NCBI GenBank assembly: GCA_945905925.1
Contig: CAMDQN010000013.1
Location: forward strand, 1 to 64,000
From: Singulisphaera sp. GP187
Lineage (GTDB): Bacteria > Planctomycetota > Planctomycetia > Gemmatales > Gemmataceae
Length of the DNA stretch: 64,000 nucleotides
Direction: 5' to 3'
The notes under the pieces were generated by a model. That model had not been told where the DNA came from, ran no database searches, and saw only the letters and a program-made list of their open reading frames with translations. Below are positions 56,364 to 64,000 of the stretch, piece by piece (within the stretch, counting starts at the first letter, position 1; each line of letters begins with the position of its first letter). The translations under genes were made by a program, and so were the position numbers.

Positions 56364-58112
56364 ATGTCCACCGAAGCCGCCCTGCTCCGCGCGATCCGCG
56401 ATAATCCGGACGAGGACACCCCGCGCCTCATCTACGCCGACTACCTCGACGAGGAGGGCGATTCGGCGCGCGCCGAGTTCATTCGCGTGCAGGTCGAACG
56501 AGCGTGCCTCTCGCAGAGGGATCCCAATCGCGCCAAACTCGAAGACCGCGAACACGAATTGCTCGCGGAACACGAATGTGATTGGCTCGGTGTCGCAGCA
56601 GACGACCAGGACGAACTCACGGAATGGGAGTTTGATCGCGGGTTTGTAAGCGAAGTCGCCGCGTCGCCGGTGTTCATGCGAACCGCGGGCACGGATCTCT
56701 GCGCCGCGCACCCGGTGCGGCGCTGGCGAGTCATGTCAGGCGACACTGGAACCAACTTTCCAGCGGACCTGCGTGAAGCGGGTCAGCGCGGGTGGTTCGG
56801 CCGACTCGAAGCGGTTGATCTGACCGGGTGGTATGCCGATCTCGGGGAAACCGGCGGGTTCCTCGCTCGCTCTCGCTTCGAGCACCTCCGAGAACTCGAC
56901 CTGACCGGGCGCGGTCCGCTCGGATCACTTCCCGACATCCTCGAGTTCGCCCCGTTCCGCAACCAACTGAAGGTACTCCGCTGTGGCGCCGCGGGCTACG
57001 AGGGCGGCCGACTCGACCCGCCAGACTTCGTCCGTGCTATGGGGAAAGTGTGCAGGTTGGAAGCGTTCGCAGCGCCAACCGCGCTGCTGCTGGCTGACGA
57101 TCTGCCCGACCTGCTCGCGGCACCGGTGTTCGCGGCGCTTACCTCGCTCGACCTTCGCGACAACCAGATCGAAGCGAACGGCTGGGAAGCGTTTCGCGAC
57201 GCCAAGTTCCGGCTACGCGAGTTGGACATCTCCGGCACGCAACTCGGTAACGCGCTCGATCGGCTCTTGATGTGCTCCGCGCTCCGGGAGTTGCGCATTC
57301 TTCACCTGAACCGTTGTGGGCACACCACGGAAAGCATGAGTGAGATCGCCGCGTCGCCGTTCTGGGCGCAAGCCGAAGAACTGCGGATGCAACGAGGGAT
57401 GGGTGCGTGGAACGGAGACAATGAGGAGGCCGAAGCGCCACAGGAAGCGGTGGCCCCGAGTCTGGACCCGCTGTTTGCCGCGACCGGGCCGAGCAACCTT
57501 CGCGTTCTGGACATCGCGGGGAATGGTTTGCGCGATGCCGGCGTGGCGCAGTTGTGCGGCACCGCGTGGGCCAGGTCCATCACCTACCTCGACCTGTCGC
57601 AGAACTACCTCTCCGATGAATCGCTGCGCACAATCGCGAGCAGCGGCCGGTTCAAGAACCTCCACACGCTGCACCTGAACGGTAACAGCGTGTATCACCT
57701 CGCCGACGCTGCGCAACACGAATCGATCACCGACGCCGGGTTGAAGGCGCTCGCGGAGTGCCCCGACCTGGCGAACCTGCGAGTCCTCTCCGTGAGCGGC
57801 ACGCGCATCACCGCGGATGGCGTGAGCGCGATCTTGAACTCACCGCACTGGCGGCTCAGCGGTCTACGGCTCGCGCAGTGCCAGTTGCGTCAGAACTCGC
57901 TGGACGCGCTCGCGTCGTCACCGCGCTTAGCGTGGCTCCAGGTACTCGATCTGAGCGGGAACGACGAGATTCGCGTGGACCACCTATCACCGCTGGCGGA
58001 TTCCGAATACCTGTCGCGGCAAACCGAACTGGACATTCGCGGGCTGTACGACGGCAACTCCGCGGTGCGGTCCGCGCTCGAAGCGCGTCTCGGCCGCCGG
58101 CTCAGTGTGTGA
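56364..58112 (+). CDS. TIGR02996 domain leucine-rich-repeat protein (1)
   Basis: The product has 582 residues from the ATG at 56364; a GTG six bases upstream is possible. Residues 1-45 form the TIGR02996 repeat-companion domain, AALLRAIRDNPDEDTPRLIYADYLDE. The rest consists of leucine-rich repeats of the ribonuclease-inhibitor type (LxxLDLxxNxLxxxGLxxL), with LRVLDIAGNGLRDAGVAQL, ITYLDLSQNYLSDESLRTI and LRVLSVSGTRITADGVSAI clear. Function is unknown; LRRs of this type bind proteins. It is followed 58 bp later by a shorter relative, and the pair looks like a tandem duplication. Confidence 0.9.
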   Translation: MSTEAALLRAIRDNPDEDTPRLIYADYLDEEGDSARAEFIRVQVERACLSQRDPNRAKLEDREHELLAEHECDWLGVAADDQDELTEWEFDRGFVSEVAASPVFMRTAGTDLCAAHPVRRWRVMSGDTGTNFPADLREAGQRGWFGRLEAVDLTGWYADLGETGGFLARSRFEHLRELDLTGRGPLGSLPDILEFAPFRNQLKVLRCGAAGYEGGRLDPPDFVRAMGKVCRLEAFAAPTALLLADDLPDLLAAPVFAALTSLDLRDNQIEANGWEAFRDAKFRLRELDISGTQLGNALDRLLMCSALRELRILHLNRCGHTTESMSEIAASPFWAQAEELRMQRGMGAWNGDNEEAEAPQEAVAPSLDPLFAATGPSNLRVLDIAGNGLRDAGVAQLCGTAWARSITYLDLSQNYLSDESLRTIASSGRFKNLHTLHLNGNSVYHLADAAQHESITDAGLKALAECPDLANLRVLSVSGTRITADGVSAILNSPHWRLSGLRLAQCQLRQNSLDALASSPRLAWLQVLDLSGNDEIRVDHLSPLADSEYLSRQTELDIRGLYDGNSAVRSALEARLGRRLSV

Positions 58113-58170
58113 ACAGAGTTCCACCAGTTTTTCGGCTGCACGAGCTGCGCGCGCAGGTTACGATGCGGTT

Positions 58171-59499
58171 ATGTACTTCACGGACGAGCAACCGTTCCTC
58201 GACGCGGTGTTCGACCGGTACGCGGACGACCGGCCGCGACTGGTGTACGCCGACTTCCTCGACGACTCCGGTGCACCGGAGCGCGCGGAACTGATCCGCG
58301 TTCAACTCGCGCTCGCGCGCCTCGACGAAGACGACCCGCGCCGGCTCGCGCTCGCGGACCGCCAAGCCGAACTCCTCACCAAGAACCGCGACGAGTGGAC
58401 CTCGCACCTCGCGGGACTCGTCGAAACAGTCGATTTCCGCCGCGGCGTGCCGGACTCCGCATCCGTTGATGCCGCGACGTTCCTCGAACGCGGCGACGAA
58501 CTGTTCGAGCGCCTCCGCGTCCGCCGGTTGAGCCTCCGCGACGCGGCCCCCGTGATGGTGAAAGTGGCCGCGTCGCCGCTGCTCGCGCGTGTCCTCGAAC
58601 TCGACCTCTGCAATTGCTCACTGGGAAACCGCGGGCTGAACTTGCTAGTGCAGTCGCCGCACCTCCAGAAACTCGATACGCTCGACCTCGGGTTCAACGG
58701 TCTGGATGACGCGGACGTGAACATCCTCGCGCGAAGCAGCAACTTCCCGAGCCTCACTTCACTCGCACTCAACGACAACGACACGATCGGCGACGCGGGA
58801 GCGACCTCCCTTGCCGCCTCGCCGTTCTTCGCGGGGTTGACCACGCTGGACTTCTCCGGCAATGACATCAGCGACGCGGGGTTCATCGCGGTGGTCGCGA
58901 GCGAGTCATTCGCGAAACTCCGCACGCTCCGCGTGAGCGGCAACCGCATCGGGGATGCGGGAATCACCGTGCTCGCGCGTTCCGCTATGCTCGCGCGCAT
59001 CATCAAAGCGGAATCGGAACTCGTGTTGCGGGCGAACACGATCGGGCACGCGGGCGCGGCGGTTCTCGCGTCGCGCCCGGCGCTCGCCGCGTGTACAACG
59101 CTCGACCTGTCGCACAACTATCTCGGCGATTCCGGTCTCGCCGCTCTGCTCGACTCGCCGCACCTCGGTCGGTTGAAAACGCTGCGCCTGGCGCGGAACC
59201 AATTCACCGACGCGAGCGTGATTGCGTGCCGCGAAGCCTTCGACCGGCTCTTCGCTCACCTGCGATTCCTGGACCTGTCCGGTAACCGGCTCACACGCAG
59301 CGGAATGGGCGTGCTGACCGCGATACGCGGCGAGCGCACGGTTCACATCGACGTGACCGGGAACGTGCAGTCCGCAGTCGCTGGTCACGCGCCTGTGGCT
59401 GTATCCGACGTGTTGCCAGGCGTACTCGACGGCGTCGCGGAGGCCGCGCTCCGACGACGCCAAATCGCCCACCCGCACCACCGGACCGAGGGCGTATGA
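58171..59499 (+). CDS. TIGR02996 domain leucine-rich-repeat protein (2)
   Basis: The product has 442 residues from the ATG at 58171. The TIGR02996 domain is at residues 5-50 (EQPFLDAVFDRYADDRPRLVYADFLDD). Ribonuclease-inhibitor-type LRRs follow: LDTLDLGFNGLDDADVNIL, LTTLDFSGNDISDAGFIAV, CTTLDLSHNYLGDSGLAAL and LRFLDLSGNRLTRSGMGVL. It shares architecture with the preceding gene but differs widely in sequence, so the duplication is old. Function unknown. The C-terminal tail after residue 400 is His-rich and unassigned. Confidence 0.9.
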   Translation: MYFTDEQPFLDAVFDRYADDRPRLVYADFLDDSGAPERAELIRVQLALARLDEDDPRRLALADRQAELLTKNRDEWTSHLAGLVETVDFRRGVPDSASVDAATFLERGDELFERLRVRRLSLRDAAPVMVKVAASPLLARVLELDLCNCSLGNRGLNLLVQSPHLQKLDTLDLGFNGLDDADVNILARSSNFPSLTSLALNDNDTIGDAGATSLAASPFFAGLTTLDFSGNDISDAGFIAVVASESFAKLRTLRVSGNRIGDAGITVLARSAMLARIIKAESELVLRANTIGHAGAAVLASRPALAACTTLDLSHNYLGDSGLAALLDSPHLGRLKTLRLARNQFTDASVIACREAFDRLFAHLRFLDLSGNRLTRSGMGVLTAIRGERTVHIDVTGNVQSAVAGHAPVAVSDVLPGVLDGVAEAALRRRQIAHPHHRTEGV

Positions 59500-59637
59500 A
59501 AGTTACAGTTCCTCGCACGCTTTGCTTGCCACCATGCAGCGTGGCGCTTAGAGTTGGCGGAAACCGTTCGTTGTGGGAGACCACCCCTGCGGTGCCGTGG
59601 CCGCATTCGTCCTAACCACTTTAACTGGGAATCGCTG

Positions 59638-60372
59638 ATGAACAACACATGCCCGACGTGCGGGGCGTTGTATAATGTGGCCGCGAAGGACATTGGACGG
59701 CGGTTGAAGTGCAAAAAGTGTAGCTCCGCGCTCACGGTCACTGAGGCGGGGTTGGTCGTGGACGACGGCTCCGAACCGGTCCCGGCGCCGCGATCGGAAA
59801 CGTACGAAACCGACGAACCCGTGATCACCAAAAAGAAGAAGAGTTCCGGCCCCGGCATGAACCTGAACGCGATCGGCGGCGTGCCCGGCATCCTGTTCGG
59901 CACCGGCGTGTTCTTCGTACTGTTCTTCACGTTCTTACAGGTTCTCGCCGTAGCCGCCAATCAGCGCGCGGCGGAGTACGAGCAGAAACTCGTACTCGAC
60001 GAGAAGGTAATGCTCCGCGAGAAACTCCCAAAGGGCAAGAACGAGGTCAGCGAGTTGACCGCCGAGGAGAGAACCGCGTACGACGCCGCCAAGAAAAAAC
60101 TCGACGAAGAGTTCATCCCCAAGAAGAAGATCGCCGCCGAAGACAAGCAGTACACCGAGATCGGAAACAAACGGTCGCGGTTGTACGAGGGCTACGGCGC
60201 GATGCTCGGCTTCATGCTCCTCTCGGTCGGGTGCCTTGGGTTCCTGCTCACTGAGCGCGCCTTGCTGCTCCGTATCGTCGCGGGGTTCATCCTCACCGGG
60301 ATGGTGCTCGGCTTGTTCAAGATCGCGGTCGGTGCCGCCGCGGGGTTCGCTGCCGGGGTCGGCATCGGTTAG
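59638..60372 (+). CDS. Zinc-ribbon membrane protein of unknown function
   Basis: The product has 244 residues from the ATG at 59638. It opens with a zinc ribbon (C5-x2-C8...C27-x2-C30 in NTCPTCGALY and LKCKKCSSAL), the MJ0042-like finger often placed at the start of planctomycete membrane proteins. A first membrane segment lies near 80-102 (VPGILFGTGVFFVLFFTFLQ). A Lys/Glu-rich coiled region (110-175) faces one side, and two or three more membrane segments close the protein. No family is recognised. It precedes pyrH, separated by a hairpin. Confidence 0.8.
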   Translation: MNNTCPTCGALYNVAAKDIGRRLKCKKCSSALTVTEAGLVVDDGSEPVPAPRSETYETDEPVITKKKKSSGPGMNLNAIGGVPGILFGTGVFFVLFFTFLQVLAVAANQRAAEYEQKLVLDEKVMLREKLPKGKNEVSELTAEERTAYDAAKKKLDEEFIPKKKIAAEDKQYTEIGNKRSRLYEGYGAMLGFMLLSVGCLGFLLTERALLLRIVAGFILTGMVLGLFKIAVGAAAGFAAGVGIG

Positions 60373-60382
60373 CCTGTCACCG

Positions 60383-60425
60383 GCGTGGGCGGTTCGTAGT
60401 CTGACTCCAAGCGAACCGCCTACGC
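60383..60425. terminator. Hairpin between zinc-ribbon gene and pyrH
   Basis: The arms 60383-60396 and 60412-60425 pair at 13 of 14 positions with a 15-base loop. It starts 10 bp after the zinc-ribbon gene stop and ends 45 bp before pyrH, so it is placed as a terminator insulating pyrH. Confidence 0.6.
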
Positions 60426-60470
60426 GGGCGCACGTCGCGCCGCGTCCCTGCACACGTCCGCCACACCAAG

Positions 60471-61214
60471 ATGCCCGACACCTCCGACACACTCGCGCCG
60501 AAGTTCAAACGCGTGCTGCTCAAACTCAGCGGCGAGGCACTCGGCTTCACGGACCGCAAACTCGGCATTGACCTCGACGAAACAGAGAAGATCGCGCGGC
60601 AACTCGCGCGGGTCGCCGCACGAGGGGTGCAACTTGCCGTCGTGATCGGCGGCGGGAACCTGTTGCGCGGTGCGCAGTTCTCAGCCGGTGCCGATCGCAT
60701 CAAACCCGCGACCGCCGACTACATGGGGATGCTCGCCACCGTGATGAACGGATTGGCGCTGCAAGACACGCTCGAAGCGATGGGCGTAGAAACGCGGTTG
60801 CAGAGCGCGATCCGCATGGAGACGGTCGCGGAGCCGTATATTCGCCGCCGCGCGCTCAGGCACTTGGAGAAAGGCCGCATCGTGATCCTCGCGGGCGGCA
60901 CCGGGAACCCGTTCGTCACCACCGACACCGCCGCCGCGCTCCGCGGCACCGAGCTTCAAGCCGATGTACTCTTGAAGGCCACAAAAGTGGACGGCGTCTA
61001 CAACGCCGACCCGGTGAAGAACCAGTACGCCGAGAAGTTCGAGAAGCTCACCTTCGATCAGGTCATTCAGAAGCAACTCGGCGTGATGGACATCGGCGCG
61101 TTCGAGATGTGCCGGCTCGCAAAGTTGCCCATTCTGGTGTTCAACTACAAGCAGAACGGCGCGATCGAGAAGGCCGTCGCCGGTCTGCCGATCGGGACCA
61201 TCGTCAGCGGGTAG
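60471..61214 (+). CDS. pyrH: Uridylate kinase
   Basis: The 247-residue protein is a bacterial UMP kinase of the amino-acid-kinase fold. It has [15 protein letters not shown] near the start, [13 protein letters not shown], the UMP-specific [19 protein letters not shown] and [18 protein letters not shown]. It makes UDP from UMP in the cytoplasm. Length fits (about 240). It is followed by frr, as in most bacteria, but the two are split by a 101-bp palindromic element. Confidence 0.97.
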   Translation: MPDTSDTLAPKFKRVLLKLSGEALGFTDRKLGIDLDETEKIARQLARVAARGVQLAVVIGGGNLLRGAQFSAGADRIKPATADYMGMLATVMNGLALQDTLEAMGVETRLQSAIRMETVAEPYIRRRALRHLEKGRIVILAGGTGNPFVTTDTAAALRGTELQADVLLKATKVDGVYNADPVKNQYAEKFEKLTFDQVIQKQLGVMDIGAFEMCRLAKLPILVFNYKQNGAIEKAVAGLPIGTIVSG

Positions 61215-61222
61215 TGGCTCTT

Positions 61223-61323
61223 AAAGTAGTAGGCACACTCCGTAGGCCGTCGTTTCAGAGCTCAAGTACGCGAAGCAATTCCGACTCGTTCAGCGACGGC
61301 ACATGGAGTGTGCCTGCTACTTT
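61223..61323. repeat. MITE-like inverted-repeat element between pyrH and frr
   Basis: The terminal arms 61223-61252 and 61294-61323 pair at 26 of 30 positions around a 41-nt centre. The outer ends (AAAGTAGTAGGCAC and GTGCCTGCTACTTT) match the short hairpin at 46958-46992. It separates pyrH from frr by 198 bp, where these genes are usually close. No target-site duplication can be confirmed by eye. Confidence 0.75.
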
Positions 61324-61412
61324 CAAACGCTGAGCCTTCGCCCATCTTCCCGGACCGCATGTCACCTGCGACAATAGCTGCACGCGAATCGAACACCGAA
61401 CACGGGTGCCAC

Positions 61413-61973
61413 ATGAACGCCGCACAAATTCTGAAAGACTCCGAAGACCGGATGGAAAAGGCGCTCGACGTCTTCCGCAACGAACTGCGAGGTCTGCGGA
61501 CCGGGCGCGCATCGCCGCAGATGCTCGACTCGCTCCGCGTGGACAACTACGGCACCATGTCGCCGATCCGCGACGTGGCCAGCGTCACGTGCCCGGACGC
61601 CGCGACCATCGTCATCAAGCCCTACGCAGCCGACAGCCTCAAGGAGATCGAGAAGGCGATCCGCTCCAGCGACCTCGGGCTTGCGCCGAACAACGACGGC
61701 AAGGTGATCAGGCTCTCGATGCCCTCGATGAGCGGCGACCAGCGCAAGAAGATCGTCGCGCAACTGAAGAAGTCGGGCGAGGCCGCGAAGGTGTCGTGCC
61801 GCAACATCCGCCGAGACGGAAACAAGCACTTCGAGGACGCGGAGAAAGCCAAGACGATGACCGAGGACGACCGAGACAAGGGCAAGGTGAAAATGCAAGA
61901 CCTGCTCAAGAGCTACGAGAACAAGATCGACGCGATCAGCGCCACCAAAGAAAAAGAAGTCATGGAGCAGTAA
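61413..61973 (+). CDS. frr: Ribosome recycling factor
   Basis: The product has 186 residues from the ATG at 61413. It has the RRF signatures FRNELRGLRTGRASPQMLDS, the central PYAADSLKEIEKAIRSSDLGLAPNNDGKVIRL, and the C-terminal MTEDDRDKGKVKMQDLL. RRF releases ribosomes from mRNA after termination, together with EF-G. Length (185) is exact for the family. Confidence 0.98.
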   Translation: MNAAQILKDSEDRMEKALDVFRNELRGLRTGRASPQMLDSLRVDNYGTMSPIRDVASVTCPDAATIVIKPYAADSLKEIEKAIRSSDLGLAPNNDGKVIRLSMPSMSGDQRKKIVAQLKKSGEAAKVSCRNIRRDGNKHFEDAEKAKTMTEDDRDKGKVKMQDLLKSYENKIDAISATKEKEVMEQ

Positions 61974-62042
61974 CGGGGCATGACTGCACATCGCAGATTC
62001 CCTTTTCAGGCGCGACACGCAGCGGAGCGTTCGAGGTTCACG

Positions 62043-62453
62043 ATGGCCGAGCCGAGCGAGAAGCTCACCGCAATCGCTGAGAAGTTGCAGATCGGACAGT
62101 TCCACCGGCACGTGTTGCTTTGCGTGGGTGACGCCTGTTGCGCTGAGATCGGCAAGGACGGCGCACAAGCCGCATGGGACAGACTCAAGGGCGAGTTGAA
62201 GGACCGTGGGTTGTCGCTGGCGACCGGCCCGACCGCGTGCTACCGCACAAAGGTCGGGTGCATGCGAATCTGCACCGGCGGGCCGATCCTGGTCGTGTAC
62301 CCCGAGGGAACGTGGTACGCGGGCATGACCGCCGACCGCATCTCGCGGTTCGTGCAAGAACACCTCATCGACGGCAATCCGATTGAAGAATGGATCTTCG
62401 CTCGCAACCCGCTGCCAAGCGACTGCGAAACCTCCGCTCGGAGTCACGGCTAA
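62043..62453 (+). CDS. Thioredoxin-like 2Fe-2S ferredoxin-type protein
   Basis: The product has 136 residues from the ATG at 62043. It has the pattern of 2Fe-2S ferredoxins with a thioredoxin fold: HVLLCVGDACCAEIG near residues 22-36, followed by TACYRTKVGCMRIC and PILVVYPEGTWYAGMT. The cluster ligands would be Cys residues of CVGDAC and the C-x-x-x-x-x-x-C-x-x-x-C segment. It is a soluble electron carrier, partner unknown. It starts 69 bp after frr. Confidence 0.85.
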   Translation: MAEPSEKLTAIAEKLQIGQFHRHVLLCVGDACCAEIGKDGAQAAWDRLKGELKDRGLSLATGPTACYRTKVGCMRICTGGPILVVYPEGTWYAGMTADRISRFVQEHLIDGNPIEEWIFARNPLPSDCETSARSHG

Positions 62454-62535
62454 ACGAACTCTTCACGTGTTCTACGCTCGCCTTCTGCGCACACGCGGCG
62501 CATCATGACCGCACCCTTATCTGGAGGTGCTGTAG

Positions 62536-64000
62536 ATGCTACGCGTCAGTTCACTGTTCCTCGCCATTCTCTCCATCGCGGTCTCGGCAGACGACAAGCC
62601 GGGCCCGAAAGCCGACCCGAAGGAACAACCCAAACCGGTGTTCCCCGGCCCGACCGAAACCGGGTTCCTGCTCCCCAACGGCTGGCACCTCACGCCGGTC
62701 GGCAAGCAAGTCGAGATTGCGGACCTGCCGCTCAACATTCACCCGCTCAAGAACGGCACGCACGCGCTCGTTACCACGAACGGCTTCAACCGGCACGACG
62801 TTTCGCTCATCGACCTGAAGGACGGGAAGGTCGTCGCGAGCGAGTGGGCGCGGCAGAGCTGGTTCGGGTTCGCGGTCAACAAGGCCGAAGACAAAGTGTG
62901 GTGGTCCGGTGGCGGCAACGGCTACCTGCACACGTTCGAGTTCAAGGAGAGCAAGTTCACGCGCACCTCCAAGAAAGAAGTGAACCCGGCCGAACTGAAA
63001 CCGGCGGACCTGCTGAAGATGGCCGACGAACTGAAAGGTAACAAGGTTTTCAAAAGCGGTCTGTGCCTCGACGAGAAGCGCGAGGTGCTGTACACGCTCG
63101 ACATTAACGGCGGCACCATCACCGCGCTGAAGCTGAACGGCGAGAAGGAAGAGAAGCCGCTGACCGGCGCGCTCGGCGGGCGCCCCTATGATGTTCTCGT
63201 CGGCCCCGGCGGGAACCTCCTCTACGTCTCCGACTGGTCGCGCAAACAGGTACTCGCGGTCGATCCGGTCGAACTCCGCGTGCTGGCGAAAATCCCGGTC
63301 GGCGAACACCCGAACCAGTTGGCGCTGCACCCGAAGGACGGACGTCTGTTCGTCGCGTGCGCGTCGAGCAACTCGGTTCACGTCATCGATACGAAGAAGG
63401 GCATCGTCACGGAAGTGATCTACACCGCGCTCTTCCCGAAGGCGCCGGAAGGCACCACGCCGGACGCGGTCGCGGTGGCGCCGGACGGCAAGACGCTCTA
63501 CGTCGCGAACGCGGACAACAACTGCGTCGCCGTCGTGGACATCGTGAAGCTCAACGAGAGCATCTTAACGGGCTTCATTCCCACGGGTTGGTATCCGACG
63601 GCGGTCGCCGTCACGCCCGACAGCAAGTCGATTCTCGTCGGCGTCGGCAAAGGTAATCAGTCGAAGCCGAACCCGCTGTGCACGAAGGAACAGATCGAGA
63701 AGAAGGAAAAGGACGAGGTGAAGGAGATCGCGCGGCGGTTGATGCCGTACCCGTACATCGGCACCACGATGAGCGGGGCGCTCTCGATCGTTCCGGTGCC
63801 GGACGCGAAGCAGCTCAAAGAGTACACCGCGCAGGTCTTCAAGAACTGCCCGTATTCGGATTCGCTGCTCACCGCAGCGCCGCACCCGGTGAAGACCGCG
63901 ATCCCCACGAAGGTCGGTGACCCTTCGCCGATCAAGTACGTGATCTACGTCATCAAGGAGAACCGCACCTACGACCAGGTGTTCGGCGACCTCGCGGACG
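62536..64000 (+). CDS. Beta-propeller plus phosphoesterase protein (C-terminus beyond window)
   Basis: The gene starts at 62536 after a GGAGGTG ribosome binding site and is still open at base 64000, so 488 residues are visible. A signal peptide covers residues 1-18. A YncE-like propeller follows, with ALVTTNGFNRHDVSLIDLK, YDVLVGPGGNLLYVSDWS, NQLALHPKDGRLFVACAS and DAVAVAPDGKTLYVANADNN. The last visible residues, VIYVIKENRTYDQVFGD, are the opening motif of the AcpA/phospholipase-C phosphoesterase domain. Such propeller-phosphoesterase fusions are common in planctomycetes. The phosphoesterase catalytic site lies outside the window. Confidence 0.9.
   Translation, partial: MLRVSSLFLAILSIAVSADDKPGPKADPKEQPKPVFPGPTETGFLLPNGWHLTPVGKQVEIADLPLNIHPLKNGTHALVTTNGFNRHDVSLIDLKDGKVVASEWARQSWFGFAVNKAEDKVWWSGGGNGYLHTFEFKESKFTRTSKKEVNPAELKPADLLKMADELKGNKVFKSGLCLDEKREVLYTLDINGGTITALKLNGEKEEKPLTGALGGRPYDVLVGPGGNLLYVSDWSRKQVLAVDPVELRVLAKIPVGEHPNQLALHPKDGRLFVACASSNSVHVIDTKKGIVTEVIYTALFPKAPEGTTPDAVAVAPDGKTLYVANADNNCVAVVDIVKLNESILTGFIPTGWYPTAVAVTPDSKSILVGVGKGNQSKPNPLCTKEQIEKKEKDEVKEIARRLMPYPYIGTTMSGALSIVPVPDAKQLKEYTAQVFKNCPYSDSLLTAAPHPVKTAIPTKVGDPSPIKYVIYVIKENRTYDQVFGDLAD

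Overview
The window looks like chromosome of a planctomycete of the Gemmata/Gemmataceae type. This rests on content rather than a marker gene: high GC, two DUF1501 proteins, a PSCyt2/PSD1 (DUF1549/DUF1553) protein next to a haem-motif/WD40 protein, a WPQYRG-type PQQ-like propeller, two tandem TIGR02996-LRR proteins, Tat-type exported enzymes, a DUF1080 protein, DUF11 repeats, and long hairpin elements in many intergenic gaps. I saw no rRNA, tRNA, CRISPR array, transposase or prophage.

Layout. 1-5542 (minus): a four-gene run of acyl-CoA synthetase, SMP-30-like, PQQ-like propeller and SGNH-DUF1080 proteins, ending in a perfect 120-bp palindrome cut by the window edge. 5543-12787 (plus): PLP decarboxylase overlapping an aquaporin, a DUF1501 protein, a sialate O-acetylesterase and a DadA-like oxidoreductase. 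12830-15788: divergent nitrilase-family amidase and acs. 15908-18427 (minus): an exported protein of unknown family and a response regulator fused to an RsbW-like ATPase. 18778-24925: mmsA converging on a glycolate oxidase operon, glcD - small membrane protein - glcE - glcF. 25073-29869 (minus): metallophosphoesterase, class III aminotransferase, a thioredoxin-like protein interrupted by one in-frame TGA, and queE.

29977-33094 (plus): a second DUF1501 protein, a beta-helix remnant and a frameshifted PDZ protein. 33058-40612 (minus): plsC-cmk, a Pro-rich coiled-coil protein, a GNAT acetyltransferase, a DUF11 protein, a MazG-like pyrophosphohydrolase and a lipoprotein. 40804-46950: carB, a SWIM zinc-finger protein, 5-formyl-THF cyclo-ligase and a second member of the unknown exported family. 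46998-53073 (minus): pilT and the PSCyt2/PSD1 plus WD40 pair. 53412-64000 (plus): an orphan small protein, DUF2459, UDP-sugar dehydrogenase, two TIGR02996-LRR proteins, a zinc-ribbon membrane protein, pyrH, frr, a 2Fe-2S ferredoxin-like protein and a truncated propeller-phosphoesterase.

The strongest lead is the minus-strand gene 29034..27970. One TGA at codon 168 stands where a thioredoxin-like active-site Cys would be expected, the reading frame continues for 186 more codons, and a hairpin that fits the bacterial SECIS pattern as I recall it begins 9 nt after the TGA. I read it as a candidate selenoprotein of a family I cannot name. A nonsense mutation or sequencing error is the main alternative. 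Other leads are the truncated edge palindrome, two recurring families of hairpin elements, the paired unknown exported proteins, the PDZ frameshift and an in-frame low-complexity insertion in carB.
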